This document shows, piece by piece, positions 1 to 10,100 of a stretch of DNA of 64,000 nucleotides. Every line of letters begins with the position of its first letter. The first letter of the stretch is position 1. The notes beneath the pieces were generated by a model. The model did not search any database, was not told the origin of the DNA, and saw only the letters and a list, made by a program, of their open reading frames with translations. A program made the translations under genes and the position numbers. Origin of the DNA: Gammaproteobacteria bacterium (GTDB lineage: Bacteria > Pseudomonadota > Gammaproteobacteria > Enterobacterales > Alteromonadaceae); NCBI GenBank assembly GCA_018222405.1, contig JAAFAI010000026.1, positions 1 to 64,000 of the forward strand, given 5' to 3'.

Positions 1-76
1 CCGGGCGCTTGAAGTATGGATTGGTCTCAGCGAATCCTTAATGTCCAACCTATGATAAACAACTAAATTTAAAATA

Positions 77-107
77 AAAAAACCGCAGGTGATGCTGCGG
101 CTTTTTA
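77..107 (-). terminator. Rho-independent terminator of the porin gene
   Basis: A 6-bp stem CCGCAG/CTGCGG with a 6-nt loop lies just past the stop of the minus-strand porin gene. Read on the minus strand it is followed by a run of T, as expected of an intrinsic terminator. The plus-strand side also has a short T run, so it may work in both directions. The first 76 bases hold nothing else I can assign. Confidence 0.75.
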
Positions 108-131
108 TATACTCATAAAGCAATGAACAGA

Positions 132-1337
132 TTAAAACGTCACTGAGACCTCTACGATAATACCGTCCCACTCTGCTCCACCAGCAGCACCGAATGCTGC
201 AGTACCGCCTCCGGAATACTGTTCTTCCTCTTGCGTAACATATTCAGCTTTGAATAACGTGAAATCATTCATCCACCAGCCGCCGCCCAACTGCAAACGG
301 CTTGCGGTGTTATTGCCGGTAATACCAACACTTTCGTTATCTGATTCGGCGTAACGGGCCGCAACATAAAACTCTGAATTAATCATATAGCGCCCTTCTA
401 CAGACCAAAACTTCATTTCAGATTCCTGTTCTACATAGCTGGTTTGAAACGCCCCCTGGCCATTTTCCCAGCTATAATCGTCTTTTGCACTCCCGTACAA
501 GGCATGAAACATAACTGTATCGGTCATGTACTGGACATCAGCCTGCCAGATAAAGGCGTCAACGCCCGGCACAATCAACGGGTGGGTTACTCTGGCATTC
601 GGTGCCGAACTGGCAAACTGATAGTTATCGCCGTCTCCCACAGCAATCAACGAGCCAGCGGTCTTCCCTTCTACAGCACTCATCTCATGATTGGTAGAAA
701 AAACACCTGCTGCAAACGATAAACCATTGCTTAAATTATAGGTTCCGCGTAAGCCGTAGTTGTACCCTCGTCCGTCGGAAAAGTCCGCGAAAAAGTCCGG
801 TGTCGACAACGTACCGTCCCAGGTAATACTGCTGCCACCTGCCAGTTTATGTACCCCATACAACCACAAACCTTCTTCTGCAGTGATCATGTCTACCAGA
901 CTATTGCCAACAAATGGGTTACTTTGCACTGCCGCACCATCAGAATAGCGCAGGAAGTTTTGCGTGGTGGCGATCATATTTCCCAGCCTGACACCCACCT
1001 CCTGATTAATCTGATACTGTATCCACGCTAAATCCTGACTGATAGCAGCGCTGCCGTTATTCCAGTCGTTGGGCTCCTCGGCGAGTTCGGCAAAAACGGA
1101 GAGCTTGTCTGTCAACTGCGCATTGATATTTAACGCAAAGCGTAAACGATGAAAGCCAGAGTCAGTTTTAGCATTGCCCGGGTCCGCTGCTGCGCCATCA
1201 ACTTCCATCCCTGCCTGCCAACTTTGCATCACCGCACCAGACAACTGAATCCGGCTTTTTTCCTGCGCAAAAGAAGCCGGACTAAAATAAGTCAGCGCTA
1301 AGACAGAAGTGGCTAGTACTATTTTATTAAACTGCAT
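132..1337 (-). CDS. Outer-membrane porin-like beta-barrel protein
   Basis: This 401-residue protein starts with a clear signal peptide (cleavage near SFAQ, residue 25). The rest alternates short polar turns with amphipathic strands and ends in a C-terminal Phe (VEVSVTF), the usual signature recognised by the Bam assembly machinery. The mature sequence is rich in Gly, Asn and aromatic residues, as in marine gammaproteobacterial porins. It sits alone, with its own terminator, downstream of the minus-strand regulator gene, and the roughly 270 bp between them is AT-rich and probably holds its promoter. The substrate cannot be told from sequence. It could serve uptake for the neighbouring alcohol-oxidation operon, but that is inference. 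Confidence 0.75.
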   Translation of the reverse strand: MQFNKIVLATSVLALTYFSPASFAQEKSRIQLSGAVMQSWQAGMEVDGAAADPGNAKTDSGFHRLRFALNINAQLTDKLSVFAELAEEPNDWNNGSAAISQDLAWIQYQINQEVGVRLGNMIATTQNFLRYSDGAAVQSNPFVGNSLVDMITAEEGLWLYGVHKLAGGSSITWDGTLSTPDFFADFSDGRGYNYGLRGTYNLSNGLSFAAGVFSTNHEMSAVEGKTAGSLIAVGDGDNYQFASSAPNARVTHPLIVPGVDAFIWQADVQYMTDTVMFHALYGSAKDDYSWENGQGAFQTSYVEQESEMKFWSVEGRYMINSEFYVAARYAESDNESVGITGNNTASRLQLGGGWWMNDFTLFKAEYVTQEEEQYSGGGTAAFGAAGGAEWDGIIVEVSVTF

Positions 1338-1550
1338 TTTATTGTGTCCCCTGTTTGGAATTTAAACATTCATTCGCAAATAAGGGATGGCAAAGAACAT
1401 GCCATTGTAATTAAATTGTAAAAAATAAGTTTAACCATTAATTTAAAAGGAATTTTAAATCAATATGAACTTTATTGAAAAATAACTTTTCTTAAAAATC
1501 AAACTAGTGTCGCACGCCATATGCAGCATAGTGCAACAATTAATTACGGC

Positions 1551-1590
1551 AATAAAAAACCGTTAATCACCTATTGATAATTAACGGTTC
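1551..1590 (-). terminator. Terminator of the sigma-54 activator gene
   Basis: A 10-bp perfect stem (1558-1567 pairing with 1580-1589) lies about 20 bp beyond the stop of the minus-strand activator. On that strand it is followed by TTTTTATT, a good intrinsic terminator. Confidence 0.8.
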
Positions 1591-1610
1591 AGAGAATATA
1601 ACTCAGATTA

Positions 1611-3605
1611 TTAGTAAATATCGTTGGGCTGTACAATATTGTATTTTTTCATTTTTCGGTAGACCGTTGAACGGCAAATATTGAGCTCTTCTGACACCGT
1701 TGTAATATTCCACCGGTGTTTTTTTAACGTGTCTAATAATAACTGACCTTCGTGACTGCCTGCATACTTAGACAAAGCCTTTTCTTTGACAACGCCAGTC
1801 TCTTGCTCCGTATCTAACGCATCCAGCGAATGATGATCGAGAATCTCATCTGGCAAACTATCAAGCGTTATCAAATTGTTTTCGCTCACCGCAGCGGCAT
1901 ATTTCAACACGCTCATTAACTGGCGTATGTTGCCAGGCCAGTGATACATTTCCAGCGCCTGGCGACCCTTTTCATCTATTTGATAGTCACCCAGGTGCTG
2001 TAGCTCTCGTCTTACTACATTGGCAATAATAGCTGATTTATCGGTACGCTCCCTTAGCGGTGGCAGTTTCAGAGCCATGCCATTGAGGCGGTAGTAAAAG
2101 TCTTCCCGAAACTCCTTTTGGTCTATTCGCGCTCGCAGATCCTGGTGGGTGGCAGAAATAACCTGCAAGTCCAAAGCCGTCGGTTCGGTGGCACCTAATG
2201 GCATTGTTTCTCGCTCTGCCAGTACACGTAGCAAGCGTGTTTGCAATTGCACAGGCATATCGCCGATTTCATCTAAGAACAGGGTTCCGCCATTGGCCAG
2301 TTCCAGCTTGCCCTTCATACCATTTTTGTTGGCGCCAGTGAAACTGCCACTGCGATATCCAAATAGCTCACTTTCTATCAACGTTTCAGGGATGGCAGCA
2401 CAATTTAATGCGATAAAGGCATGGCCGGCCCGCGAACTGGCCTCATGGATCGCCCTGGCAAAGGCTTCCTTACCCGTGCCGGTCTCGCCGGTAATTAATA
2501 TTGGAATGTCTTTATCAATAACTTGCAGAACTTGTCGCGCGATTCTTTGCATCCGTGGATCTTCACCACTTAATTCGTTCAGTGAAGGATGCTTTCCTGA
2601 TGTTAAGGGAGCAGCTACTTTAGCAGCAGTCCGAACCGATGCAGATGCCATCGAACGAGAGCCAGGCACCCGCAATGCCAGCTCAATCTCTTCCAGTAAT
2701 AGCGGCGAATAAACCTTTATAACATTGCTACCGCCGTTTGTTTTGGTAAGTAACTCATCAATAGAAATACCAATGATATCTTGTAACCGGCTCCCCGGGA
2801 GCAGTTGATCAGTTGGAAGCAGTGACGAGTATTCAAAAAATGACGAGCGATTTGCCCCGGAGATAACGCCCCTTTCGTTAACCGCTAATAGCTGCTCCTG
2901 CGCCAAATCGAAAAAGCTTTCCGCCGGACGGATATTCAACGTCATCTGATTCCGATAGGTCTTGCGAAAATAACTGTTTTCAATCATTCGCCCGTACATC
3001 ATGACCATTTGCAGCGTCATAAACTGGCTACTTCTGTTTTTGTCAGCACCAAGACATGACGCGTTCAGGCAGCCACGTAATTCCCCCATGGGATCAAATA
3101 TAGGGGTAACGGAACAACTTAAGTCTCTGTGACTGGGATAAAAGTGCTCATCCCGGTGAATAATAATCGACTCTTTTTCAATCAGACAGGTACCAATACC
3201 ATTGGTACCTACCTGATCTTCCGCCCAACGCGCCCCGATAAGTAATCCTGACTCTTTGCTGCGGACTTTTTCCCGATTAGGTAGATTGGTCGCCAGGGTT
3301 AACCCTGTAGCATCGGTAAGCACAACCGAGTAGCCTGCATCAGCAATTCGCTTGGATAAACCAGTTAGCCCCTGCCGGGCAATATTTAAGTAGTCTTCCT
3401 GTTGCTGCAATTGCAATCGCATCTCTGAGGACGATAAAACTTCAACCTCGTTGGTCGCATGCGGATCAAGGCCGTGCTTTAGCAAGCTACGTTGCCAAGA
3501 GCGGGAAATCGGTTCTGTAGGCTGAATATTTCGAAGCTGAAATTCGGCCGACATAAATGTTTCAGCCCCACTAACGTCCATAGATTGCGAAGTTTGTTTC
3601 ATCAT
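1611..3605 (-). CDS. Sigma-54-dependent activator, AcoR family
   Basis: A 664-residue enhancer-binding protein. The N-terminal 200 or so residues form a GAF-type sensor (with the motif GIGTCLIEKESI typical of AcoR-like proteins), followed by a PAS-like stretch, then the AAA+ domain with Walker A GETGTGKE from residue 373. The sigma-54 contact loop near residue 420 reads GSFTGA rather than GAFTGA, a tolerated variant. A Fis-type helix-turn-helix ends the protein (about 620-656, NICRSTVYRKMKK). AcoR relatives activate acetoin, diol and alcohol catabolism genes. It is transcribed away from the quinoprotein operon, and a sigma-54-like promoter precedes that operon, so it very probably controls it. 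The inducer is unknown. Confidence 0.88.
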   Translation of the reverse strand: MMKQTSQSMDVSGAETFMSAEFQLRNIQPTEPISRSWQRSLLKHGLDPHATNEVEVLSSSEMRLQLQQQEDYLNIARQGLTGLSKRIADAGYSVVLTDATGLTLATNLPNREKVRSKESGLLIGARWAEDQVGTNGIGTCLIEKESIIIHRDEHFYPSHRDLSCSVTPIFDPMGELRGCLNASCLGADKNRSSQFMTLQMVMMYGRMIENSYFRKTYRNQMTLNIRPAESFFDLAQEQLLAVNERGVISGANRSSFFEYSSLLPTDQLLPGSRLQDIIGISIDELLTKTNGGSNVIKVYSPLLLEEIELALRVPGSRSMASASVRTAAKVAAPLTSGKHPSLNELSGEDPRMQRIARQVLQVIDKDIPILITGETGTGKEAFARAIHEASSRAGHAFIALNCAAIPETLIESELFGYRSGSFTGANKNGMKGKLELANGGTLFLDEIGDMPVQLQTRLLRVLAERETMPLGATEPTALDLQVISATHQDLRARIDQKEFREDFYYRLNGMALKLPPLRERTDKSAIIANVVRRELQHLGDYQIDEKGRQALEMYHWPGNIRQLMSVLKYAAAVSENNLITLDSLPDEILDHHSLDALDTEQETGVVKEKALSKYAGSHEGQLLLDTLKKHRWNITTVSEELNICRSTVYRKMKKYNIVQPNDIY

Positions 3606-4140
3606 TACCGTCGTACTCCGTTCTTAGTTTATTACAGGCAATGTACTAGTAGCCTCAGGCAATTCCCCTGGTCAACTATTCAACACCTTATCAAATTAAC
3701 GTAATGATGCAATTTTTGTAACATTTTTTTCAAATTTGCATTTTTTCTTGTATATACCGCCACATTGATGTGGATCCGTTAGCCGCCCGACCATTAAATA
3801 AAGAAAAAATAAAACAAATACAATGATTTATTGTTTTTTGGTTGTTTTTGCTTAGTAGCTAAAAACCCTACAGGGAAGGTACGGCAAAACGGCTCGGCAA
3901 CTATTGGTGAGTGCGAGTCTGCCAACCGCAACCGAAAAGTGTCTCATTATTGCATTAACGCTGCGACAGGTGTTTCTTCGCTCAAACGACTTTCTGTACT
4001 TAATTTTTTCAACTAAACAGCCCACCTCAATAAAACTTATAAAAATCAACAAATTAAGAATATAACCATCGGAAAATGTTATTGGCATGTTAATTGATTC
4101 AGGCATTCTGCTCGAACAAAACGACTTTCAGAGGTAAAAA
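3606..4140. promoter_or_regulatory. Divergent regulatory region, activator / quinoprotein operon
   Basis: These 535 bases hold no convincing gene. They are AT-rich near the activator and separate two divergent units. An 11-base direct repeat AAACGACTTTC occurs at 3984-3994 and 4119-4129, the second copy just upstream of the quinoprotein ribosome-binding site. Its meaning is unknown. The length suits an upstream activator site plus a looped sigma-54 promoter. Confidence 0.5.
4083..4098 (+). promoter_or_regulatory. Candidate sigma-54 (-24/-12) promoter
   Basis: TGGCATG-N4-TTGAT matches the consensus TGGCACG-N4-TTGCA with correct GG-to-(GC) spacing, but the second base of the -12 GC is A. It lies about 43 bp before the quinoprotein start, leaving room for a short leader. 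An adjacent sigma-54 activator supports the call. The -12 mismatch keeps confidence moderate. Confidence 0.45.
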
Positions 4141-5937
4141 ATGAAAAAAACCAGTGCTCCACACCTGAGCTACCTTAGTTGCTGTCTGGGGTTAGCAGGT
4201 ATCATGGTTAGCTCATATGCATCAGCCGCCGGTCTGACCAAGCTAACAAAAGAAATTGAAGACTACACACCTGTCACGCAAAAGCGGTTAAACGAAGCAA
4301 ACCCCAAAGATTGGTTGCTACCCAAAGGGAATTACGAAGGCTGGATGTTCAGTGAACTTCAGCAAATTAATAAAAAGAATGTTAAAAAACTCACACCTGT
4401 CTGGACCTACTCCACCAACCTGGACTCCGGCCATGAGGCACCCGCCCAGGTCAATAATGGCGTCATGTTTGTTTCAACACCCTACAATCACGTGATCGCT
4501 TTGAATGCCAAAACCGGGCAGGTTTACTGGCGCTATAAGCATGACAATCCTTATGATCTGTCGGTGATGCATAACACCAGCCGCGGCATTGCCTTATGGG
4601 ACGACAAAGTCTATGTCGCCGGACTTGATGGTACTTTGAATGCGCTGGATGCCAAAACCGGGGAACGCATTTGTCAGGCGCAGATTGGTGACTGGAGTAT
4701 CGGGGCTTATATCACCTCGGCGCCCACTCCGGTGAAAGGCAAAATACTGGTCGGCCCGTCTGGCGGCGAGTATGGCGTGCGGGGCTTTTTAGAAGCGATG
4801 GACGCCGAAACCTGTGAACAGGCATGGCGCACATACAGCGTGCCAGGTCCGGGTGAGCCAGGTCATGAAACCTGGAAAAAACAAGGAAAACGCCCCGACG
4901 CATGGAAATATGGTGGCGGAAGCATGTGGATGCCGGGTAACTACGATCCAGAGGCCGACATACTTTACTGGGGAGTGGGTAACGGCTCACCATGGCTCGG
5001 TGATCAGCGTCCCGGGGATAACCTTTATGTGGCTTCATCGATTGCCATGGACCCGGACAACGGAAAGATCAAAGGCCATTTCCAGTACCATTACAATGAT
5101 TCATGGGACTGGGCCGCCATGAATGCACCAATGCTGGTTAATTTTAAACAAAATGGCAAAACGGTTAAGGGCCTGGTCTCACCTCAGCGTAATGGCTACA
5201 TGTATTGGCTGGAGCGCAGTGACGACGGTGAAATAGGTTATGTTGAAGGCAAACCCTTTGTTAAAAATAACGCCTTTAAATCGCTCAATAAAAAAACCGG
5301 TCGCCCTACCTATGACTATGATCATGTTCCGGTCACGGGTAAACGGGTGGATTACTGCCCTAGTCTGTGGGGCGGTAAAAACTGGCCTTACGAATCTTAT
5401 AATCCGCAAACCGGCATGGTTTATGTGCCGGCCAATGACAACGTATGTAACTCATTCCTCGGCAAATTTCAGGATGATGTTGAACCTGCATCCGGGCAAT
5501 TTTGGGCTGGCATCGATATTCCCGACCTCGATGTTTACCTTGATGACCCTAACAAGGGTGTAGGTCAACTTCAGGCCTGGAATATCAATTCCCGCGAAAA
5601 AGTCTGGCAGCACGACTTTGGCAAAACCATGAACTGGGGCCCTGTGCTATCGACAGCAGGCGGCATTGTGTTTGGTGCTGGTACTAACGACCGGATACTA
5701 CGCGCCTTTGACGCCGAAAGCGGCGAAGTATTGTGGGAATTCCCGCTTAACTCAACGGCTATTGCGCCCCCTGTGAGCTATGAAGTTGATGGTAAGCAAT
5801 ATATCGCTATTACCGCTGGCTATGGCGTAGACGCACACTGGACCAACAGTGTTCTGGCCGACAAAGATGAATCTGGTGAATGGATCGCAGATGTCCCTGA
5901 GGGCGGGGTGATCTGGGTCTTTGCACTGCCGGATTAG
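4141..5937 (+). CDS. PQQ-dependent alcohol dehydrogenase (periplasmic quinoprotein)
   Basis: A 598-residue beta-propeller quinoprotein with a signal peptide (cleaved near SYASAA, about residue 29) and repeated tryptophan-docking motifs such as LNAKTGQVYWRY and FDAESGEVLWEF. By comparison with methanol and ethanol dehydrogenases, the metal ligands and catalytic base are Glu210 (GGEYGVRG), Asn281 (GNGSPW) and Asp323 (SWDWAAMN). The Asn-to-Asp spacing of 42 equals that of methanol dehydrogenase. Residue 325 is Ala where lanthanide enzymes (XoxF, PedH) carry Asp, so calcium use is predicted. The vicinal Cys-Cys near the PQQ is replaced by V142-M143 before the conserved RG. There is no C-terminal haem domain, so electrons must leave through a separate carrier. 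Good RBS (AGAGG). It is the first gene of the operon. Confidence 0.92.
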   Translation: MKKTSAPHLSYLSCCLGLAGIMVSSYASAAGLTKLTKEIEDYTPVTQKRLNEANPKDWLLPKGNYEGWMFSELQQINKKNVKKLTPVWTYSTNLDSGHEAPAQVNNGVMFVSTPYNHVIALNAKTGQVYWRYKHDNPYDLSVMHNTSRGIALWDDKVYVAGLDGTLNALDAKTGERICQAQIGDWSIGAYITSAPTPVKGKILVGPSGGEYGVRGFLEAMDAETCEQAWRTYSVPGPGEPGHETWKKQGKRPDAWKYGGGSMWMPGNYDPEADILYWGVGNGSPWLGDQRPGDNLYVASSIAMDPDNGKIKGHFQYHYNDSWDWAAMNAPMLVNFKQNGKTVKGLVSPQRNGYMYWLERSDDGEIGYVEGKPFVKNNAFKSLNKKTGRPTYDYDHVPVTGKRVDYCPSLWGGKNWPYESYNPQTGMVYVPANDNVCNSFLGKFQDDVEPASGQFWAGIDIPDLDVYLDDPNKGVGQLQAWNINSREKVWQHDFGKTMNWGPVLSTAGGIVFGAGTNDRILRAFDAESGEVLWEFPLNSTAIAPPVSYEVDGKQYIAITAGYGVDAHWTNSVLADKDESGEWIADVPEGGVIWVFALPD

Positions 5938-5955
5938 GCCTTTTTGAGGTCACGA

Positions 5956-5979
5956 AAGTCGGCGCATTGGCGCCGGCTT
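5956..5979 (+). other. Intercistronic stem-loop after the quinoprotein gene
   Basis: A 10-bp stem (one G-T pair) with a 4-base loop ATTG follows the quinoprotein stop by 19 bp. It has no T tract, so it is more likely an mRNA 3'-end stabiliser or processing site that raises the first gene's message over its operon partners than a terminator. Confidence 0.55.
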
Positions 5980-6030
5980 CCAGGTTCGTTGTACATAAAC
6001 AGATTCAATAAAGAAGTAAGAAGGTATCCT

Positions 6031-6672
6031 ATGACAAATCGTACATCTGACAATGCCAGGCAATCCCGGTGCTGCCAGGCGGATTATGATGGACCAGATA
6101 ATGGCTTTCGTCGGGACATGCTGAAGTACCTGGCCTTTGCCATTCCTATTGCCAACCTCTCTGTCAGCGGCAAGCTGTCAGCTGCTCAGAACCGACCTGA
6201 GCGACTGCCACCACAACCCGGCGACCGACTGACGTATTTCAGTAAAAGCAAACGCGGCCAGATTATAAAACTATCCGATTTGGCCGAACTCGACAAACAA
6301 CAGCTAATTTTGCCCTACGACGCGCAGAATAACATTGTCCGCGACGGCTCGCGCTACAACCAGGTGCTGCTGCAAAAGCTCCCCGAGAGCAAGCTGTCCA
6401 ATGACACCAAGGCACTATCGGCAAGTGGTGTGGTGGCTTATTCAGCCATCTGTACCCATGCTGGCTGCCCGGTTACCGGCTGGATGACAGACGAGGAAAA
6501 CTACATGTGTCCGTGCCACCAGTCTGTGTTTAACCCCAAAGACAGTGGAGTTGTGATGGCCGGCCCGGCACCGCGAAACCTGCCCGCATTACCGCTCAAA
6601 GTTGAGAATGACGAAATAGTGGTGGCAGGCAACTTTAATAGTTGGATTGGCTTTGGTAAGCCCCCCAGATAA
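6031..6672 (+). CDS. Tat-exported Rieske [2Fe-2S] protein
   Basis: A 213-residue Rieske protein. The two cluster-binding boxes are CTHAGC and CPCH, followed by the typical GPAPRNLPALPL segment. The N-terminus has FRRDMLKYLAFAIPIANLSV, a twin-arginine signal or anchor like those of Rieske subunits of arsenite oxidase and bc1-type complexes. I start it at the ATG at 6031, which has AAGAAGG upstream; an in-frame TTG at 5944 would add an implausible 29 residues. No cytochrome b partner is present, so it is not part of a bc1 complex here. Placed second in the operon, it may carry electrons from the quinoprotein or serve the MauG-like protein, which is inference. Confidence 0.85.
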   Translation: MTNRTSDNARQSRCCQADYDGPDNGFRRDMLKYLAFAIPIANLSVSGKLSAAQNRPERLPPQPGDRLTYFSKSKRGQIIKLSDLAELDKQQLILPYDAQNNIVRDGSRYNQVLLQKLPESKLSNDTKALSASGVVAYSAICTHAGCPVTGWMTDEENYMCPCHQSVFNPKDSGVVMAGPAPRNLPALPLKVENDEIVVAGNFNSWIGFGKPPR

Positions 6673-6684
6673 CGGAGACCCCCC

Positions 6685-7146
6685 ATGAACAACAAACATA
6701 AATTAATGCTTCCTGTTACCACTGGTCTGCTAATGACGTTGTTTTGCAGCCAGGCAATCAGTGCCGCTAAGCCAATGACAGGCGTGAGTTGCCAGGGCGG
6801 CTTTTTTGTCCGTACGCCAGATAAACATATTCACTGGATAAATGACGAAGAAGCAAAACCTGTACAGGTATACGCACAGGATGATGATATCTACGCAATG
6901 GCGGAATGTGGCACCGGAGTGGTTACCGTGTTCGAGAAAAAGCAGGCAGAAAAAACCGAGTATGCCGCTTATTACAGCCCGAACTGCAAAGATATTGGTC
7001 GCGAACAAGGCGAAACCCGCACGCTCTATCAGGGCGATGTAAAGATAAACCGCATCCGCCCGTCTGCTGATGGCCTGGAAATTCGGCTGGTGAATAACCA
7101 GTTTTTGCGCGGCAGTAGTTGCAGCGCAGTTAGCGCTATTAAGTAA
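6685..7146 (+). CDS. Small secreted protein of unknown function
   Basis: 153 residues with a signal peptide (cleavage after ISA/AKP, about residue 27). The mature part of about 125 residues is beta-rich by appearance and has four cysteines (SCQGG, AECG, PNCKD, SSCS) that could form two disulfides in the periplasm. I do not recognise a family. It starts 12 bp after the Rieske gene and ends 19 bp before the MauG-like gene, so it is surely co-transcribed. A role as a small accessory subunit or chaperone for the oxidation system is only inferred from position. Confidence 0.7.
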   Translation: MNNKHKLMLPVTTGLLMTLFCSQAISAAKPMTGVSCQGGFFVRTPDKHIHWINDEEAKPVQVYAQDDDIYAMAECGTGVVTVFEKKQAEKTEYAAYYSPNCKDIGREQGETRTLYQGDVKINRIRPSADGLEIRLVNNQFLRGSSCSAVSAIK

Positions 7147-7165
7147 GGCAAGAAAGGAAAAGGTA

Positions 7166-10100
7166 ATGGGGCTCATTGGTCGCGGTAAGGTATATATGGT
7201 AACACTGCTTACGCTGTTCAGCGCCAGTGGCAATGCGCGGCTGGAAGCCAATGAAGAGCAGGCGCTGAGCAAACTGTTAGACAGCTTGAGTGATTCTTAT
7301 GCATTTACGGTTGATACTGTTTCGCCGTCAACTGAAACACCAATGTTTCGGTTAGGCATGGAGCTGTTCTTTAGTAAATCACTCAGCGGTAATCAGGATG
7401 TTGCCTGCGCCAGTTGCCATCATCCATATCTTGCCGGGGGCGATAGCCTCAGCCTGCCGGTTGGCGAGTCACCGTATAATGACAATTGGGTAGGACCCGG
7501 ACGCTGGCATGACTGGCAGCGTTCGGCCGATCCAAAAGCTGACGGTACACCCAATGTTGCCAGACACTCTCAAACCACGTTTAACGCGTCATTATACAGC
7601 CGCTCGATGTTTTATGACGGGCGCATTTTTGTTCTTGATCCGACCTTACGCTCCCATGGTGAAGATCAGCGCCACCGGACACCGGATAGTAATTTGTGGC
7701 AGGGCGATAGCTCTGCAGGACGCGATTTACTCGCCACTCAGGTGCGCTTCCCGGTGATATCCACCGATGAAATGCGTGGCCATACCTTTGCTGCCGACAG
7801 TACTAACGATGGGGTACGCCACGCGCTGATCGAACGGCTCAAACAAAGCGAAAATGTACAGCAGTGGCTGCAGCTCTTTCGGCAGGCCTTCGCCTCACCC
7901 ACTGGCAGCCCGAATTCGCTGATTACATTTGCCAATATCGAAACTGCTATCTCCTATTATCAGTCTACTCAAATCTTGCTGGATGCCCCCTGGTTTGACT
8001 ATGTTAACGGTAAAACCAACGCGCTGACGGCCAGTCAGAAGCGCGGCGCAAAGCTATTTCTAACCAGTCCGGATAAGGGCGGTGCAGGTTGTATAAACTG
8101 CCATACGCCGCCAATTTTTACAGATGAGAAATTTCATAATATTGCTGCGGTGCAGATTGGACGTGGTAAACAACCCAATGGGGAAGATTTTGGCCGCCGC
8201 GGCGTAACACAACAAGACAAAGACCGATACGGATTTCGTACTCCTTCACTACTAAACGTGACGGCAACCGCCCCCTACACTCACGCTGGCGCTTTCACGG
8301 ACCTTGATGCCATCATTGCGCATCATTTGGCACCGGATGAGTCGGTTAGTCAGTTTGACTTTAGTTTTACTAACAACCCGCAATTGAAGCACGTAGCCGG
8401 GTTGCTCAGCGACAGTAAACAACACACCCAGGGTGCACTGGCTCAGCTTAACCTGGAGCAAGCTGCAGGCAGCAGCCTGCTGCCTGCCGGCCTGACCCTA
8501 ACTGTAACGCAGCTAGACGATTTAAAGGCCTTTCTAGCCAGCCTTACCGATCCTTGTATTACCGATAGAGCCTGTATGGCGAAATGGGTACCTGATAGCA
8601 ATGCACCAGCCCCTGACGAGCACCGCCTCGTAGCAGAATTTCGCGGCCATATGCCTCCCCCTCAACCTGTAGCCATACACCTGGAGGCAACTCACACCAG
8701 TCTGCCTCATCAGGTCCCGGGCCCGGCGCTCCCTGCTGCGTTGAGTAACGATGACGGATTTGGCTGTTCCCGCTCTGCGCCGACGCATCAGTCTCTCGCC
8801 AAGCACCCTAGCCGCCATCAAAGCGCCAAACGCTTTGATGAAGTGGCTGTGAGTGCCGGGTTAGCTCACAAACATCACATCAATTGGGAGAACTATACCC
8901 TGTCTTCGGCACAACGCCTTATCTTTAGCGGTGGACTGGCGGCCGGCGATATTGATGGTGACTGCTGGCCGGATCTATTTTTTGCAACCGGCGACGCGGC
9001 AGCGGACGTACTGTATAAAAATGAACGAAACGGCACCTTTAGCGATGTCAGTAAAGTGTGGGGATTAACCAGCGTTGAACTGTCTAACGGTGCAGCCATG
9101 GTAGACATTGACGGCGACGGCGATCTGGATATATTCACCTCTAATCTGCTACAGCCCGAACTGCCATCCATCACCGGTCAAAAGATGCAGTTGCCAGACT
9201 CCCAGCTTCCCACGTTATACCTCAACGATGCGCAACAAAAGTTGCATGCTGCCGCTGATATCGGATTACAAGTACAGCTTACCAGTTGGTCTTTTGCTTT
9301 TGCCGATGTAAATAAAGATGGCACCGTTGACATGCTGACCAACCATTGGCGCGGCCCCGGACTGGGCGGCGAACAGCCAACCCACCTGTGGCGCAATATT
9401 AGCAGCTCGGAGGGGATCTGGTTTGAAGGCCTGGATACAGAGGCAGGCCTCACAGATTTGGTAGGCAATGCAGACTTTACATTTACCGCTAACTTTACCG
9501 ACATCAATAATGATGGCTGGCTGGATTTGTTGTTTGCAGCAGATTTTGAAACCAGCCAGGTGTATAAAAACCTCCGCGACGGTACCTTTGCTAAAGAGAC
9601 CCACACCCATGAGATCTCAGATCAAAATGGCATGGGGGCTGCCGTTGCAGACTATGATAACGATGGCTACCTGGATTGGTTTGTTAGCAGTATCTGGGAC
9701 CCGAACGGCAAGCCGGAAGGTAGCTGGGGGGTCAGTGGTAACCGCCTGTACCACAATCACCAGGGTCGGCTGGAGGATGCAACAACACAGGCTGGTGTGG
9801 CCGAAGGGCTATGGGCTTGGGGCGCATGCTTTGCCGACTTTAATAACGATGGCTGGTTGGATTTATTTCACGTTAACGGCTTTGATCTGCCGCCACAACT
9901 CAGCCGCCATCTTGGTAACCCGCTGGCGTATCGTCGCCTGAAGCAAGCCATGGCTGAGTTTGAGAATACCCCGAGTCGGCTGTTTATTTCTAATCAGGAC
10001 GGTACATTCACAGAGCGCAGTCGTCAGTGGGGGATCACCGATACCTTTTCTGGCCGCGGCGTGGTCTGCATGGACTACGACCGGGATGGTGATGTGGATA

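Noticed and set aside
3833..3856. Second sigma-54-like match TTGGTTGTTTTTGC
   Set aside because: GG-to-GC spacing is 10 rather than 12, and it lies about 290 bp from the start codon.
3852..4106. Minus-strand frame of 84 codons in the activator/quinoprotein gap
   Set aside because: No RBS, no family, AT-driven composition and lies in the probable regulatory region.
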